Notes under the pieces: model-generated
What the model was told of the DNA's origin: nothing
Database searches by the model: none
What the model saw: the letters and a program-made list of their open reading frames with translations, nothing else
Assembly (NCBI RefSeq): GCF_026339735.1
Contig: NZ_JAPEQG010000001.1
Location: 372,001 to 436,000, forward strand
Source of the DNA: Streptomyces sp. NBC_01669
GTDB lineage: Bacteria > Actinomycetota > Actinomycetes > Streptomycetales > Streptomycetaceae
Direction: 5' to 3'
DNA length: 64,000 nucleotides
Made by a program: the position numbers and the translations under genes
Shown here: positions 1-9,116 of the stretch, one piece after another
Layout: each line of letters begins with the position of its first letter
Position numbering within the stretch: position 1 is the stretch's first letter

Positions 1-480
1 CTCGCCCAGCTCCCCGGCCTCGCGTCGGCACTCCAGCAAGCCGGCATGCAGGCGGCGATCGGCCGGCCTGGTCCGGGGATCCAGGGTTTCCGAACGAGCC
101 ACGCGGAAGCCCGTGCCGCCGAGAGCCTGGCCCTCAAGGCTGCACACGGTCGAGCCCTGGTGCGCTTTGACGAGGAGGAGTTGCTCATCCTCGTTTCAGC
201 ACAGGAAACGCTGATGCGACGGGTGGTGGCCCGGGAGGTCGGTCCACTCTGCGGTGCCGACAAGAACCTCGCACTGCTCCGCGAGACCGTCCTGGCATAC
301 CTGACAACCTTGAGCATTGAGGCGACGGCCGAACAGCTGTTCGTGCACAAGAACACGGTGCGCTACCGCATCGCCCGGGCCGAGGAGTTGCTCGGGCACC
401 CGCTGTCGCAGCGCTCGACTCAAGTCGAGCTCGCACTGCGATGGGTCTCGCTCTTCGGTGCTCCTTCCGACGCGACCTGA
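1..480 (+). CDS. PucR/CdaR-family transcriptional regulator, C-terminal part (5' end outside window)
   Basis: The frame is open from the first base, so this is the last 159 residues of a longer protein; the internal ATG at 46 is not the real start. The C-terminal third carries the PucR-type helix-turn-helix: a stretch of the type TLSIEATAEQLFVHKNTVRY followed by RIARAEELLG. Known family members are one-component regulators with an N-terminal sensing or GGDEF-like part and this HTH at the extreme C-terminus. The following gene is a carrier of the bile-acid symporter family, a possible target, but that link is only positional. A GC-rich hairpin follows the stop codon. Confidence 0.85.
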   Translation, partial: LAQLPGLASALQQAGMQAAIGRPGPGIQGFRTSHAEARAAESLALKAAHGRALVRFDEEELLILVSAQETLMRRVVAREVGPLCGADKNLALLRETVLAYLTTLSIEATAEQLFVHKNTVRYRIARAEELLGHPLSQRSTQVELALRWVSLFGAPSDAT

Positions 481-580
481 TCCGCACCCCGAGTTGTTCC
501 AGCGGCCAATGGACAGTGTCTGTTTCGGACGGAGGCACGAGCGCACGTGACGTCGGCGCTGGCACCGTTGCGGGTACGAC

Positions 581-607
581 AAGACCCGGACTGGCCGGCC
601 GGGTCTT
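581..607. terminator. Hairpin after the PucR-type gene
   Basis: A 9-bp perfect stem (AAGACCCGG / CCGGGTCTT) with a 9-nt loop lies about 100 bases past the regulator stop and about 45 bases before the next start. It has no clear T-run, as is usual for actinomycete terminators. Confidence 0.5.
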
Positions 608-650
608 CCTCGTGCAACACCTCCCGACTCGCCACCTAGAACCGTGACCC

Positions 651-1556
651 ATGGACTCAGTGATCGCCTCTGTCTTCCTGCCGGCAGCCCTTGCGGTCGT
701 CATGCTCGGCCTCGGACTGTCTTTGACCGTCGACGACTTCGCCCGCACCGCCCGCCAGCCGCGCGCGGTGGCGGTGGCGCTCACGCTGCAGCTGCTCGTC
801 CTGCCCGCACTGTGCTTCGGGCTGGTCGTGGCGTTTGACCTCCCCCCAGTGCTGGCGGTCGGGATGATGCTGCTCGCGGCTTCTCCGGGAGGCACCGTCG
901 CCAACCTGTTCAGCCACCTGTTCCACGGCGACGTTGCCCTCAACATCACGCTCACCGCCATCAACTCGGTGATCGCCGTGGTGACCGTCCCGCTGGTGAC
1001 CAACTTCGCGCTGGCGTACTTCGCACCCGACCTCGGTGCGGGGCAGCTCACGCTGCAATTCGGAAAGATGCTCCAAGTGTTCGTGATCGTGCTGGTTCCC
1101 GTCGGGATCGGCATGATCCTGCGTTGGTCCAGCCCCGCCTTCGCCGACCGCATGGACCGTCCTGTGCGGATCGCCTCGGCCCTGGTGCTGGCCCTGGCCG
1201 TCCTCGGCACCGCGTACAACGAGCGAGCCCACGTCCTCGGCTACGTCACCTCGGTCGGCGTGGTGGCGTTGATCTTCTGCCTGGCCAGTCTGACGCTCGG
1301 CTTCGTCGTGCCGCAAGCGATGGGGGTGGAGCCCGGCCAAGCCGTCGCGGCCGCCTTCGAGATCGGAGCGCACAACGCGGCCCTCGCCATCACCATCGCC
1401 GTCGGCGTCCTGAACAGCGTCCCGCTCGCTGTTCCCGCAGCGGTCTACGGATTGGCGATGTTCCCTTGCACCGCCGCTGTCGGCTGGCTGATCACCCGCG
1501 GCAGCTCAAGGCCGTCGGCCGTCAAGTCCGCCTCGGCGGCCGACACTTACCCCTGA
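651..1556 (+). CDS. Bile acid:sodium symporter (BASS) family transporter
   Basis: The protein has 301 residues, nearly all hydrophobic, with about nine predicted membrane segments. Family signatures visible are SPGGTVANLF near residue 82 and EIGAHNAALAITIAVG near residue 240, the two crossover-region motifs of BASS carriers. Known members import organic anions such as bile acids, pantoate, pyruvate or ketoacids with sodium; the substrate here cannot be told from sequence. The ATG at 651 begins with MDSVIASVFLPAALAVV and no earlier in-frame start looks better. It stands alone between a hairpin and a gene-poor stretch, so it is probably monocistronic. Confidence 0.85.
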   Translation: MDSVIASVFLPAALAVVMLGLGLSLTVDDFARTARQPRAVAVALTLQLLVLPALCFGLVVAFDLPPVLAVGMMLLAASPGGTVANLFSHLFHGDVALNITLTAINSVIAVVTVPLVTNFALAYFAPDLGAGQLTLQFGKMLQVFVIVLVPVGIGMILRWSSPAFADRMDRPVRIASALVLALAVLGTAYNERAHVLGYVTSVGVVALIFCLASLTLGFVVPQAMGVEPGQAVAAAFEIGAHNAALAITIAVGVLNSVPLAVPAAVYGLAMFPCTAAVGWLITRGSSRPSAVKSASAADTYP

Positions 1557-1976
1557 GATGCTGCACCGAGCGGAACCGAAACGCCCGCGGAGACACACGG
1601 TGTGCGTGGCCCTGCCGAAGCGCACCTTCACACTCCCCATTGCCGAGCGGTTCCACGCGCTGATCGAGATTCAGGCCGCGCCGACTGTGCCGCACGCGGT
1701 CAGGTGCGGCCACCATGCCAGGGCGTCAGCGCCGGCCCGGATGGCCTACAACAACAGCCCCGCGCCCGGCCGCCGGCACCTGCCGACCAATGACCGATGC
1801 TGCCGTTCCCTGACCGCCTACTGTGAGGCATTCGCCGAGGCCGCGGCTCGCGCCGTTCTGACGGCAGTCGGCGCACTGGCTGCGGGGGTGTAACTGAATC
1901 TGCCGATGACTGCCCTGAGCGCGATGCGCGAGGAACCTTGTCGTTGGCTCGAAAATGACTTCGAGAAGGGCTGCCG
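1557..1976. other. Gene-poor stretch between symporter and SRPBCC gene
   Basis: A 112-codon frame at 1558-1893 is open, but its translation is rich in Arg/Pro/His, matches no family I recognise and has no ribosome-binding site. I treat it as non-coding or decayed sequence. The last 70 bases presumably carry the promoter of the next gene. Confidence 0.4.
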
Positions 1977-2459
1977 ATGGAAACGCACGTCTCCGAATCC
2001 ATAGAGATCGCTGTACCGCCGAGCGTCGTGTACACAGCGGTGACGGACGTGGCCGACATGGGCCGCTGGAGCCCCGAATGCATCGGCGCCGACGTCAAGG
2101 GCGACGGCCTGCAGGAGGTCCGGCCCGGGATGAAGTTCACCGGCCACAACCGCTCCGCCAAGCGCCCCTGGTCGACCCAGTGCACCGTGATGGCAGCGGA
2201 GCCAGGCGAGCGGTTCGCCTTCCTCGCCCGTGGGGTAGGGCTGCGGGTCGCGATCTGGACCTACCGGTTCGAGCCGCTCGACTTCGGCCAGGCGACCAAG
2301 GTCACCGAGACCTGGACCGACCAGCGCGGCTGGTTCATGCACTTCATCAGCCCCAGGGTCAGCGGCATCCGCGACCGGGCCACCCACAACCGCCAGACCA
2401 TGAAGGTCACCCTCCAGCGCCTCAAGGAGACGCTGGAGGAGGAGCACCAGCCCACCTGA
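1977..2459 (+). CDS. SRPBCC-family protein (polyketide cyclase/START-like fold)
   Basis: This 160-residue protein starts with the typical SRPBCC opening: an amphipathic strand, then IEIAVPPSVVYTAVTDVADM and a WSPEC motif. The GMKFTGHNR segment and a closing amphipathic helix are also typical of the polyketide_cyc2 branch. Members bind hydrophobic ligands in a helix-grip cavity; many are small lipid- or aromatic-binding proteins of unknown role. The ATG is preceded by GAAGGGCTGCCG, a usable ribosome-binding site. It has no obvious partner nearby. A strong hairpin follows the stop. Confidence 0.85.
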   Translation: METHVSESIEIAVPPSVVYTAVTDVADMGRWSPECIGADVKGDGLQEVRPGMKFTGHNRSAKRPWSTQCTVMAAEPGERFAFLARGVGLRVAIWTYRFEPLDFGQATKVTETWTDQRGWFMHFISPRVSGIRDRATHNRQTMKVTLQRLKETLEEEHQPT

Positions 2460-2481
2460 TAGCCGCTGCCACTTGCGCCAG

Positions 2482-2515
2482 AGGGGCGTGCGTCCACAAC
2501 GGGCCGCACGCCCCT
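2482..2515. terminator. Terminator hairpin after SRPBCC gene
   Basis: An 11-bp perfect stem (AGGGGCGTGCG / CGCACGCCCCT) with a 12-nt loop starts 22 bases after the stop codon. Position and strength fit an intrinsic terminator lacking a T-run. Confidence 0.65.
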
Positions 2516-2908
2516 GCCGCCCTAACTGTTCGCCACGCCCAACGCACGGACGTGTATTGGCGAATGCTCTCGTGCGCCTACGTTGCCGACAGCTACTGCC
2601 GTCACCATCGAGCCCCAACGAGCAACGACCCGATCTCGGGAATCACGAGCCGTTAGACCCTTCTTGGGGTTCTGACCAGCAATGACGTGACTAGCCATTG
2701 GGGTGGGAGGCGTCCCGTCGTGCCCGGCGTTGACCGCTGCTGTCCGGTCCAACTGGCACGGATGTGGCACGTTTCTCGGGCTGCGCGACAACCCCGACCT
2801 TGCGCCGTTGTGGGCCGTCGCGGCGACGTCCGCTGGACTGACGCCCGCTCGCCCGTCGGGCAGCGCGTTGCAGTTGCAGCTCGCTCCACTGCTGCACAGT
2901 GTGGGGGG
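2516..2908. other. Gene-poor stretch upstream of the TehA-like gene
   Basis: No frame here resembles a known protein. A frame continuous with the next gene is open from a GTG at 2687, but its N-terminal extension is Arg/Pro/Cys-rich and unlike the family, so the region is probably a long leader or promoter region. Confidence 0.4.
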
Positions 2909-3874
2909 ATGGGTGATAGTGCGCCGTCCGAGGGCGGGCTAGCCGGCTGGTGGGTGGAGCTGCCCCCGGGAGCAGGAACAGCGGTGATGGCGACCGGGAT
3001 CATCTCCATCGGGCTGCACCTGGTCGGACAGGAAGCGCTCTCATGGATCCTGCTCGTCCTCGCCTCCATCGCGTGGCTCGCGCTCGCCGTCGACTTCGCG
3101 CGGCAGCTGCTGCGCGATCGGGACCGGTGGAAGGCCGAGGCGGAAACGCCGGCCGCGCTGACCGCAGTGGCCGCGACGACCATCCTCGGGACCTGGGTCG
3201 CACTACAGGGATGGTCGGGTCTCGCCGTCGCCGCGCTGGTCGTCGCGGTACTGATCTGGCCGGTGCTACTGACGTCGGTGCTGCGGCACTGGCGGCGGCA
3301 CTTGCCGGGCACGGTGTTCCTGGTGTGTGTGGCGACGCAGGGCCTGGCCGTGCTGAGCGGAACGCTGGTCGTATCGCTGCCGTCCGGGTGGCTCGCCTGG
3401 CCGACACTGGGCTGCTTCGTGCTCGGGCTGGCGCTCTACGCGCTCGCCTGCCTCCGCTTCGATCGCGGCCAGGTGCGGTCCGGCACGGGCGACCAGTGGG
3501 TGGCGGGCGGGACGCTGGCGATCTCCGCGCTCGCCGGGGCGAAATTGCTGGCCGTGCCCGCCTGGCGCAGCACCGCTCTGCACGACGCGCTGCGTCCGCT
3601 CATGCTGGCCATGCTCGCGCTGTCCGTGTGCTGGTACGCCGTCCTCGGCTTTGCCGAGGTGCGCTGGCTGCGTCCGCACTACGACATGGGGCGCTGGGCG
3701 ACGGTCTTCCCGATGGGCACGACGGCCGTCGCCACCCTGTCCGTCGCCGTCACTGACGCCGCGGCCGTCGGCTGGCTGCGGACGCCGGGCCAGGTACTGC
3801 TCTGGATCGCCGTCGCCGCCTGGGTGCTCACACTGGTCGGACTGATCCGGCACTTGGCCGCGTACTCCCGGTGA
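2909..3874 (+). CDS. TDT/SLAC1-family (TehA-like) membrane transporter
   Basis: The chosen ATG gives 321 residues and places the conserved first motif, PPGAGTAVMATGIISIGLH, about 20 residues from the N-terminus as in TehA, Mae1 and SLAC1 homologues. A GTG at 2687 in the same frame would add 74 unlike residues. Roughly ten membrane helices are visible, with a second conserved motif FPMGTTAVATLSVAVT near the end. Family members are trimeric channels or carriers for monovalent anions, dicarboxylates, sulfite or tellurite-related anions. The first-helix GTAVMATGII and the later FPMGT loop support the family call but not a substrate. Confidence 0.8.
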   Translation: MGDSAPSEGGLAGWWVELPPGAGTAVMATGIISIGLHLVGQEALSWILLVLASIAWLALAVDFARQLLRDRDRWKAEAETPAALTAVAATTILGTWVALQGWSGLAVAALVVAVLIWPVLLTSVLRHWRRHLPGTVFLVCVATQGLAVLSGTLVVSLPSGWLAWPTLGCFVLGLALYALACLRFDRGQVRSGTGDQWVAGGTLAISALAGAKLLAVPAWRSTALHDALRPLMLAMLALSVCWYAVLGFAEVRWLRPHYDMGRWATVFPMGTTAVATLSVAVTDAAAVGWLRTPGQVLLWIAVAAWVLTLVGLIRHLAAYSR

Positions 3875-4151
3875 CCTGTGCCGGGACGGCGGCAGGGGGT
3901 CTGTCTGGGCACCCCTGGAGCGGCGGTACACACTCTGTTCGTCTGGTGCCACGCCCGCGCTTCTGCTGGCCGGCGCGGTTGTCCACGATGCCCTGCCGCT
4001 CTTGGCCGCGCCCGACGGGGTGGTGCACCGGTGTGAGGGGTGGTCCGGCAAGTCAGCTCCGACACACGCCTGAACGGCTCATCCGACCGGGCACGTGGCC
4101 GCCTTACGCGCCAGGATCGGTACAACATTCGGACCAGAGACGAGGATGGTC

Positions 4152-4427
4152 ATGCTGCAGCGCACCCGACACAAGAACCGGACCGAGATCACCTTCGTCC
4201 TTTCGCCTGACCACCCCTCCCAGGAAGTGAGTGTGGTCGGCGACTTCAACGATTGGCGCCCGGGGGCACACCCCTTGACTCGCCGACCCGACGGCACTCG
4301 GGCCGTGACTGTCTCACTACCCAGGGCCACACGCTTCGGCTTCCGCTACCTCGGCCACGGCGACTACTGGTTCGACGAGGAAGGCGCGGACGGGCACGAC
4401 GGCACCAACAACTACGTACAGACCTGA
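4152..4427 (+). CDS. Small isoamylase N-terminal/glycogen-binding (CBM48/AMPK-type) domain protein
   Basis: This stand-alone domain of 91 residues has the hallmark VSVVGDFNDWRPGAHPL, a run of basic residues, a FGFRYLGHGDYWFDEE strand and a closing N-rich tail. It is the carbohydrate-binding early-set fold found in glycogen branching enzymes and AMPK beta subunits, here without any catalytic partner. The ATG at 4152 has GAGG six bases upstream; an in-frame ATG at 4146 is the alternative. Similar free-standing proteins are common in actinomycetes and are assumed to bind glycogen or trehalose-type polymers; that role is inference. Confidence 0.8.
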   Translation: MLQRTRHKNRTEITFVLSPDHPSQEVSVVGDFNDWRPGAHPLTRRPDGTRAVTVSLPRATRFGFRYLGHGDYWFDEEGADGHDGTNNYVQT

Positions 4428-4800
4428 TTGCACCCGCGTGAGGGCGGTTCCCATGAACCCGCGGGTACTGAAGGCACCAGCCGCACTGTCCCGGCACAGC
4501 ACCAGACGGTGTGCAGCAACCCTGGACTGAAGCACGTTGCTGCTGCTCGGGCGAAGAGAACAGTATTTGCCCCAGCGTCGACCGCCGTCGGGCGGTGGTC
4601 CCACGGGCAGGCTCGACATGTATGGACCAGCAGCAGCTCCGGAAACTGGCGCAGCAGCTGCAGGTGCTCGCCATCCCCACCACACCTGCCGGCCCGTTCG
4701 ATCTGCTGCTGGGGAGGTGCCGGCCCAAACGGGCCCGTCTGCCGTGACACTGGTTCTGTGGGGCCCGATCACTCCAGGGCAGCGAGCGGGAGACGCCTGG
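4428..4800. other. Intergenic region, possible small ORF
   Basis: There is a weak inverted repeat ACCCGCG/CGCGGGT at 4432-4466, a possible terminator for the CBM48 gene. A 41-codon frame at 4622-4747 begins MDQQQLRKLAQQLQVLAIP and could encode a small amphipathic peptide, but its ribosome-binding site is poor. I leave it as unproven. Confidence 0.35.
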
Positions 4801-7197
4801 ATGGAGTCGACCATGAACGCACGGAAGGACACCACAGCGCGCCGAGGCGGGCCGGACACTGACCGCGGCGCTCGGTTGGTGCTGGATGAGCAGGGCCTGA
4901 TTGCTGAGTGGAATCAGGCGGCACGGGAGCTGCTCGGGTATCCGGCGGAGGAGGTTCTGGGCCGCCCGGTGGCGAGGCTGCTGGCCCGAGAGCAGCCGGC
5001 CTCCCCAGCCGCAACAGCGGGAGCGACTGTGACCGCACGGCACCGGGACGGACACCGGCTCGATATCCGCGCCAGTGTGTCTGCCCTGCCGGGCGAGGGC
5101 GCGGCCGTGCGCTGGTGCGTACTGCTCGACCCAGCAGAGGGAACCGATGCCGAGATGGTCGACGCGGCGCTGCTCACAGCGCTGCTGACCGAGTCCCCCC
5201 TCGGGGTGCAGGTCCTGGACCCCGAACTGCGGTTCGTCCGGCTGAACCTTGCCGGGCCGGGACTGCGGGGGGCGGTGAGCCACGAGGCCATCGGGCGCCG
5301 CGCTCGCGAAGTGGCTCCGGGCATGGTCGACGACGAAACGGAGCGCAGACTCCGGTCGGTGGTGGAGACGGGCCGGCCGATGACCTTCGGCCACGTCGGC
5401 CGCCCTCCGGCCGACCCCGACCACGATCACGCCTACGACGTGAGCTTCCTGCCCCTGAAGGACCCGACCGGCACCATCCACGGGGTGGTCGTCGCCTCAC
5501 AGGACGTGACCGAGCGGCAACAGGCACAGGCCCGTTTGAATCTGCTGGTGGAGGCGGGCACACGGATAGGCACGACGCTGGACGTGATGACAACGGCCGA
5601 GGAACTGGCCGAGGTCGCGGCACCGGCCCTTGCCGACATCGCGGCGGTGGAGGTCCTCGACGACGTACTCGAGGGCGAGGCACCGCCGCCCGGCCCGGTG
5701 AGCTCCGAGGCGCTGCTGCGGCGGGCCGGCTTCCGTGCCGCCGCAGGGCTGGACGCGACGCCCGCCTACAGTCCCGGCGAGGTGATCCCCGGCTACCCGC
5801 CGTCCTTCACCGCGTGCCTGGCCGACCTGCAACCCCGTCTGATTCGTGAACTACAGGTCGACCACGAGTGGATCGTCCACGACCCCCGTCGCGCAGAGCT
5901 GCTGCGCCGGGCCGGCGCGCATTCGACGATGGTGGTACCGCTCACCGCCCGCGGGGTGGTGCTCGGCCTGGCCAGCTTCTACCGAACGCAGACACCCGAC
6001 CCGTTCGAAGAGGACGACCTCGCCCTCGCCGTCGAAATCGGTGCCCGGGCGGCCGTGTGCCTGGACAACGCCCGCCAGTACACCCGCGAGCGTAACGCCG
6101 CCCTCACCCTGCAACGCAGCCTGCTCCCACAGACCGTCCCCGTCCAGAACGCCGTCGAGGTGGCCTGGCGCCACGAGTCCACCCGCGGCAGCGGGGACTG
6201 GTTCGACGTCATCCCGCTGTCCGGGGCACGGGTGGCCCTGGTAGTGGGACACCTGGTCGGGCACGGCATGCAAGCAGCAGCAGACATGGGCCGGCTGCGC
6301 ACCGCCATCAATACCCTGGCCGCGCAGGACCCGACCCCCGACGACCTGCTCGCCCAACTCCACGACCTGGCGTCCGGACCGACCGGCGAACACGCCCACC
6401 TGGCCGATGGCGATTGTGCCGGCGCACACCTGGCAGGAGTCACCTGCGTGTATGCGGTCTACGACCCCATCTCCCGCCGCTGCACCTTCGCTCGGGCCGG
6501 CCACCCCGCACCAGTGATCGTTCACCCCAACGGCTCTGTCGAGGTCCCCGACGTCCCTGTCGGTCCACCCCTGGGAAGCGACCATCCGCCGTACGAGACC
6601 ACCGAGGTGGAACTTCCGGTGGGCAGCACTATCGCCCTGTCGACCAGCAGCCTCGCCCAATCCGACCAATCACCCGAGGGGGCGGCCCGTCTGTGGCGGA
6701 TCCTCGGCAACCCCCACCGGTCTCTCAAGGACACCTGCGACGCCATAGTCCGAGAACACCAAGGCCGCGGCGAGGAGAGCACAGTGCTGCTGCTGGCACG
6801 CACCCGGAGCCTGGGCGCCGACCAGGTCTCGACCTGGACTCTGCCCAACGACCCCGCACTCGTCACCACCGCCCGCACCCTGGCCGTACGCCAACTGACC
6901 CACTGGGACCTCCAGGAACTCGAGTTCACCACCGAACTGATCGTCAGTGAACTGGTCACCAACGCCATCCGCTACGCCACCGGCCCCATCCAGCTGCGCC
7001 TGATCCACGACCTCACCCTCATCTGCGAAGTCACCGACGACAGCAGCACCGCCCCGCACCTGCGCCACGCGTACGAAACCGACGAGGGCGGCCGCGGCCT
7101 CTTCCTCATCGCCCAACTCACCCGCCGCTGGGGCACCCGCTACACCGCCCGAGGCAAGACCATCTGGGCCGAACAGGCCCTCCCATCGGGACTGTAA
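4801..7197 (+). CDS. PAS-PAS-GAF-SpoIIE-like-HATPase regulatory protein with degenerate phosphatase site
   Basis: A protein of 798 residues. Order of domains: a PAS domain (about 15-100, LVLDEQGLIAEWNQAARELL), a second PAS (about 130-245), a GAF domain (about 255-420), a SpoIIE/PP2C-type domain (about 430-665) and a C-terminal anti-sigma-type ATPase (about 670-795, with SELVTNAIRYA and DEGGRGLFL). Such proteins are abundant in Streptomyces and control partner-switching of alternative sigma factors. Odd: the metal-binding motif usually GDVVGHG reads GHLVGHG (His484), the usual TDGLVE reads TSSLAQ (Ser616), and the final DD pair reads ES (659-660), so the phosphatase half is probably inactive while the ATPase half looks intact. 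ATG 4813 is an alternative start. Confidence 0.88.
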   Translation: MESTMNARKDTTARRGGPDTDRGARLVLDEQGLIAEWNQAARELLGYPAEEVLGRPVARLLAREQPASPAATAGATVTARHRDGHRLDIRASVSALPGEGAAVRWCVLLDPAEGTDAEMVDAALLTALLTESPLGVQVLDPELRFVRLNLAGPGLRGAVSHEAIGRRAREVAPGMVDDETERRLRSVVETGRPMTFGHVGRPPADPDHDHAYDVSFLPLKDPTGTIHGVVVASQDVTERQQAQARLNLLVEAGTRIGTTLDVMTTAEELAEVAAPALADIAAVEVLDDVLEGEAPPPGPVSSEALLRRAGFRAAAGLDATPAYSPGEVIPGYPPSFTACLADLQPRLIRELQVDHEWIVHDPRRAELLRRAGAHSTMVVPLTARGVVLGLASFYRTQTPDPFEEDDLALAVEIGARAAVCLDNARQYTRERNAALTLQRSLLPQTVPVQNAVEVAWRHESTRGSGDWFDVIPLSGARVALVVGHLVGHGMQAAADMGRLRTAINTLAAQDPTPDDLLAQLHDLASGPTGEHAHLADGDCAGAHLAGVTCVYAVYDPISRRCTFARAGHPAPVIVHPNGSVEVPDVPVGPPLGSDHPPYETTEVELPVGSTIALSTSSLAQSDQSPEGAARLWRILGNPHRSLKDTCDAIVREHQGRGEESTVLLLARTRSLGADQVSTWTLPNDPALVTTARTLAVRQLTHWDLQELEFTTELIVSELVTNAIRYATGPIQLRLIHDLTLICEVTDDSSTAPHLRHAYETDEGGRGLFLIAQLTRRWGTRYTARGKTIWAEQALPSGL

Positions 7198-7990
7198 ATC
7201 GCTCCGGCGTAACTCCTGATCAAGGAACCATGCTGCGCCGCACCTCGGGGCGACCGATTGGCTTCCCCTCGCCCTCGCGGAGGCACCCGTAGTCGGCTGC
7301 GATACCCACGTGACGGTTCGAGTCCGGCCTCAGACGGGACCCATCAAGGTACGTCGTCTCGTGCAGCCGCAGTCTGAGGATCCCGAAGGAGCCGACCCGC
7401 ATTTACCACGGTCTTCGACAGCTCACTACGACTGCCGGACGGCCGCATCGCCGTCGGCGACGTTGAGCAACTGCCCCGCATACCGGGTGGGCGACCGTGG
7501 CGAGTTCAAGGTGCATGTCGCAGTGGACTCCCCAGGCGCCGACGCTCGCGTCACGACGTCACGATCATCCGAAGCATCATCTGACGAGGCGGGACCGCCC
7601 GTGGTCGCAAGCCGGCGACTCAGCGTTCACTCATCTCCAACAGCAAGATCGCGATCTACAGCTGGAGTATTTCCCGGCGAGGAGCACGCTTCGTCGTGCG
7701 CTTGTGGCACTCCGCACTCGTCGCCGAACGCCCTGGCGGCGAGCGGGCGGATTATGACCACGGCTTCGGCGAGCAGGCCGGGCGGTCCCTACCCGGGCTG
7801 GGTTGCATCCGACCAGAACCCTCAGTCGCCCCAAGATCCGGGCCATTCCCGGGCCAAGTCTCGCCCCAAGACCACCAAGGAAGCCGTTTTCGCTGGTCAA
7901 CAGCGGTGCGAATCGTGTACCACCAGCAGACGAAGAACCTCCTGGTGTCGTACTCGCCGAAGAAGCTCGGCTTCTTCTAGACACAGAAAA
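7198..7990. other. Gene-poor stretch between regulator and integrase remnant
   Basis: Several frames are open but their translations are low-complexity and mutually contradictory. A perfect 8-bp hairpin (GAAGAAGC / GCTTCTTC, 3-nt loop) sits at 7959-7977. A 15-base segment at 7844-7858 recurs with one mismatch at 8119-8133, on either side of the terminator below, and could be a leftover of element excision or an attachment region. No gene can be supported. Confidence 0.4.
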
Positions 7991-8028
7991 AGGGCGCCTG
8001 ACCAGGCAAGATGCCCGTCAGGCGCCCT
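7991..8028 (-). terminator. Terminator of the integrase remnant (minus strand)
   Basis: A 12-bp perfect stem (AGGGCGCCTGAC / GTCAGGCGCCCT) with a 14-nt loop. Read on the minus strand it is followed at once by a run of five T, giving a classical intrinsic terminator about 110 bases after the integrase frame ends. Confidence 0.8.
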
Positions 8029-8139
8029 CCGCAGCGCACGACTGAGCGGTAAGTCGAGATGCGCCCTTACTCCCAATATCTCCCACTGGTATCCCAGCTC
8101 TGACCAGCAGTTCCGGGGCATTTCCGGGCCAAGGTCCCG

Positions 8140-9116
8140 CTAAGTCGCCCTCCGCGTCGCCCATCGGCGCCTCCCACCAGCGCCGTCATCCGTCCACTCC
8201 TTACATGCAGTCACCACACCACCCTTCAGGTCCAGAAGTCCCCAGCCGCTCGTTGGCAGGCGGCACTGAGATTTCTGCAGGTGGATGACCTCCGCCGGAC
8301 GCATGGCGGCGTAGTACATGCAGCCGAAGAAGGCGTACAGGTGAGGGCCACGGCCCGGTAGGGCCTTGACGGCGGCAAGAAGTCGGGCGACCTGAGCCGG
8401 GTTCGGTACGCAGTCGGGATCGACTTCGTCAGCGACTTCCAGTCCCGTCCAGCGAAGGCCGTTCAGCGGGTTCTGTGCGAAGTATCCGCGTTCGACGGCT
8501 ACTCCGAACACCTCGTTGACCGCTGCCCTCTTTCGGTTCACAGTCTTGGCGGCGGCAGCCGCCCCGTCGACCTTCCGGCACAGGGCGTCGAGCCCCCGCC
8601 GCAGTACGTCCGGCTCCTCCAACTCGCTGACAGGCAGCGAGTGGCGCTGCAGCCAGTCCAGGGCGGCCTGCCACTCCCCCGGGCATCGGCGTTCCAGGCA
8701 TTCCTGTTGAAGGCCCACGAGTACAGCGCGCGTCGCAGTAGGCGAGGCGCCCGGTAGACGGCCCCTGGTTCAACGGAGGCCGGAGTGATAGTCGCCAAGG
8801 CGTCTGCAAGGGTGCGGCGCGTATTTCCTGGGGTGCGGTCCCACCATTGCTCGATGTACTCCCGGGCCAGAACGTACCAAGTGGTCCGCTGCTTCAACGC
8901 CCGGATTTCGGAGGCCGGCAGACCTGACTGGGTGTCGAAGGGTTCACCGTCGCGAGCGGCGGTCATCAGCTCGGAGCGCCGACTCTCCGCGAGCCCTTCG
9001 GTGAGGAAGGACTCGGACTTCTCACGTCCACTAACCGTCCAACGGACCTCAAATCCCTTGCGCCGATCCGGCCGCTCGCGGATCTCCCAGAACCGGACCT
9101 TGTAACTCATCGCCAT
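8140..9116 (-). pseudogene. Tyrosine site-specific integrase, frameshifted and 3'-truncated
   Basis: Two overlapping frames carry consecutive parts of one integrase. The N-terminal part (from the ATG at 9116, MSYKVRFWEIRERPDRRKGF) has the arm-binding and SAM-like regions up to ALYSWAFNRNAW. The reading then has to move near position 8690 into the second frame, which continues EWQAALDWLQRHSLPVSEL and into the catalytic domain with the box-I arginine in MYYAAMRPAEVIHL. It ends soon after GWGLLDLKGGVVTACKEWTDDG. The box-II H-x-x-R and the nucleophilic tyrosine are missing, so it cannot recombine. Relatives are pSAM2/AICE-type integrases of actinomycetes. Confidence 0.85.

Noticed and set aside
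185..1219. Long minus-strand open frame across the regulator tail and symporter gene
   Set aside because: Its translation is Arg/Ser/Pro-rich and it shadows two genes with clear family motifs; typical of high-GC antisense frames.
7300..7335. tRNA-like T-arm (GGTTCGAGTCC)
   Set aside because: The 5-bp stem has a mismatch and no acceptor stem, D-arm or anticodon arm can be paired upstream, so it is not a tRNA.
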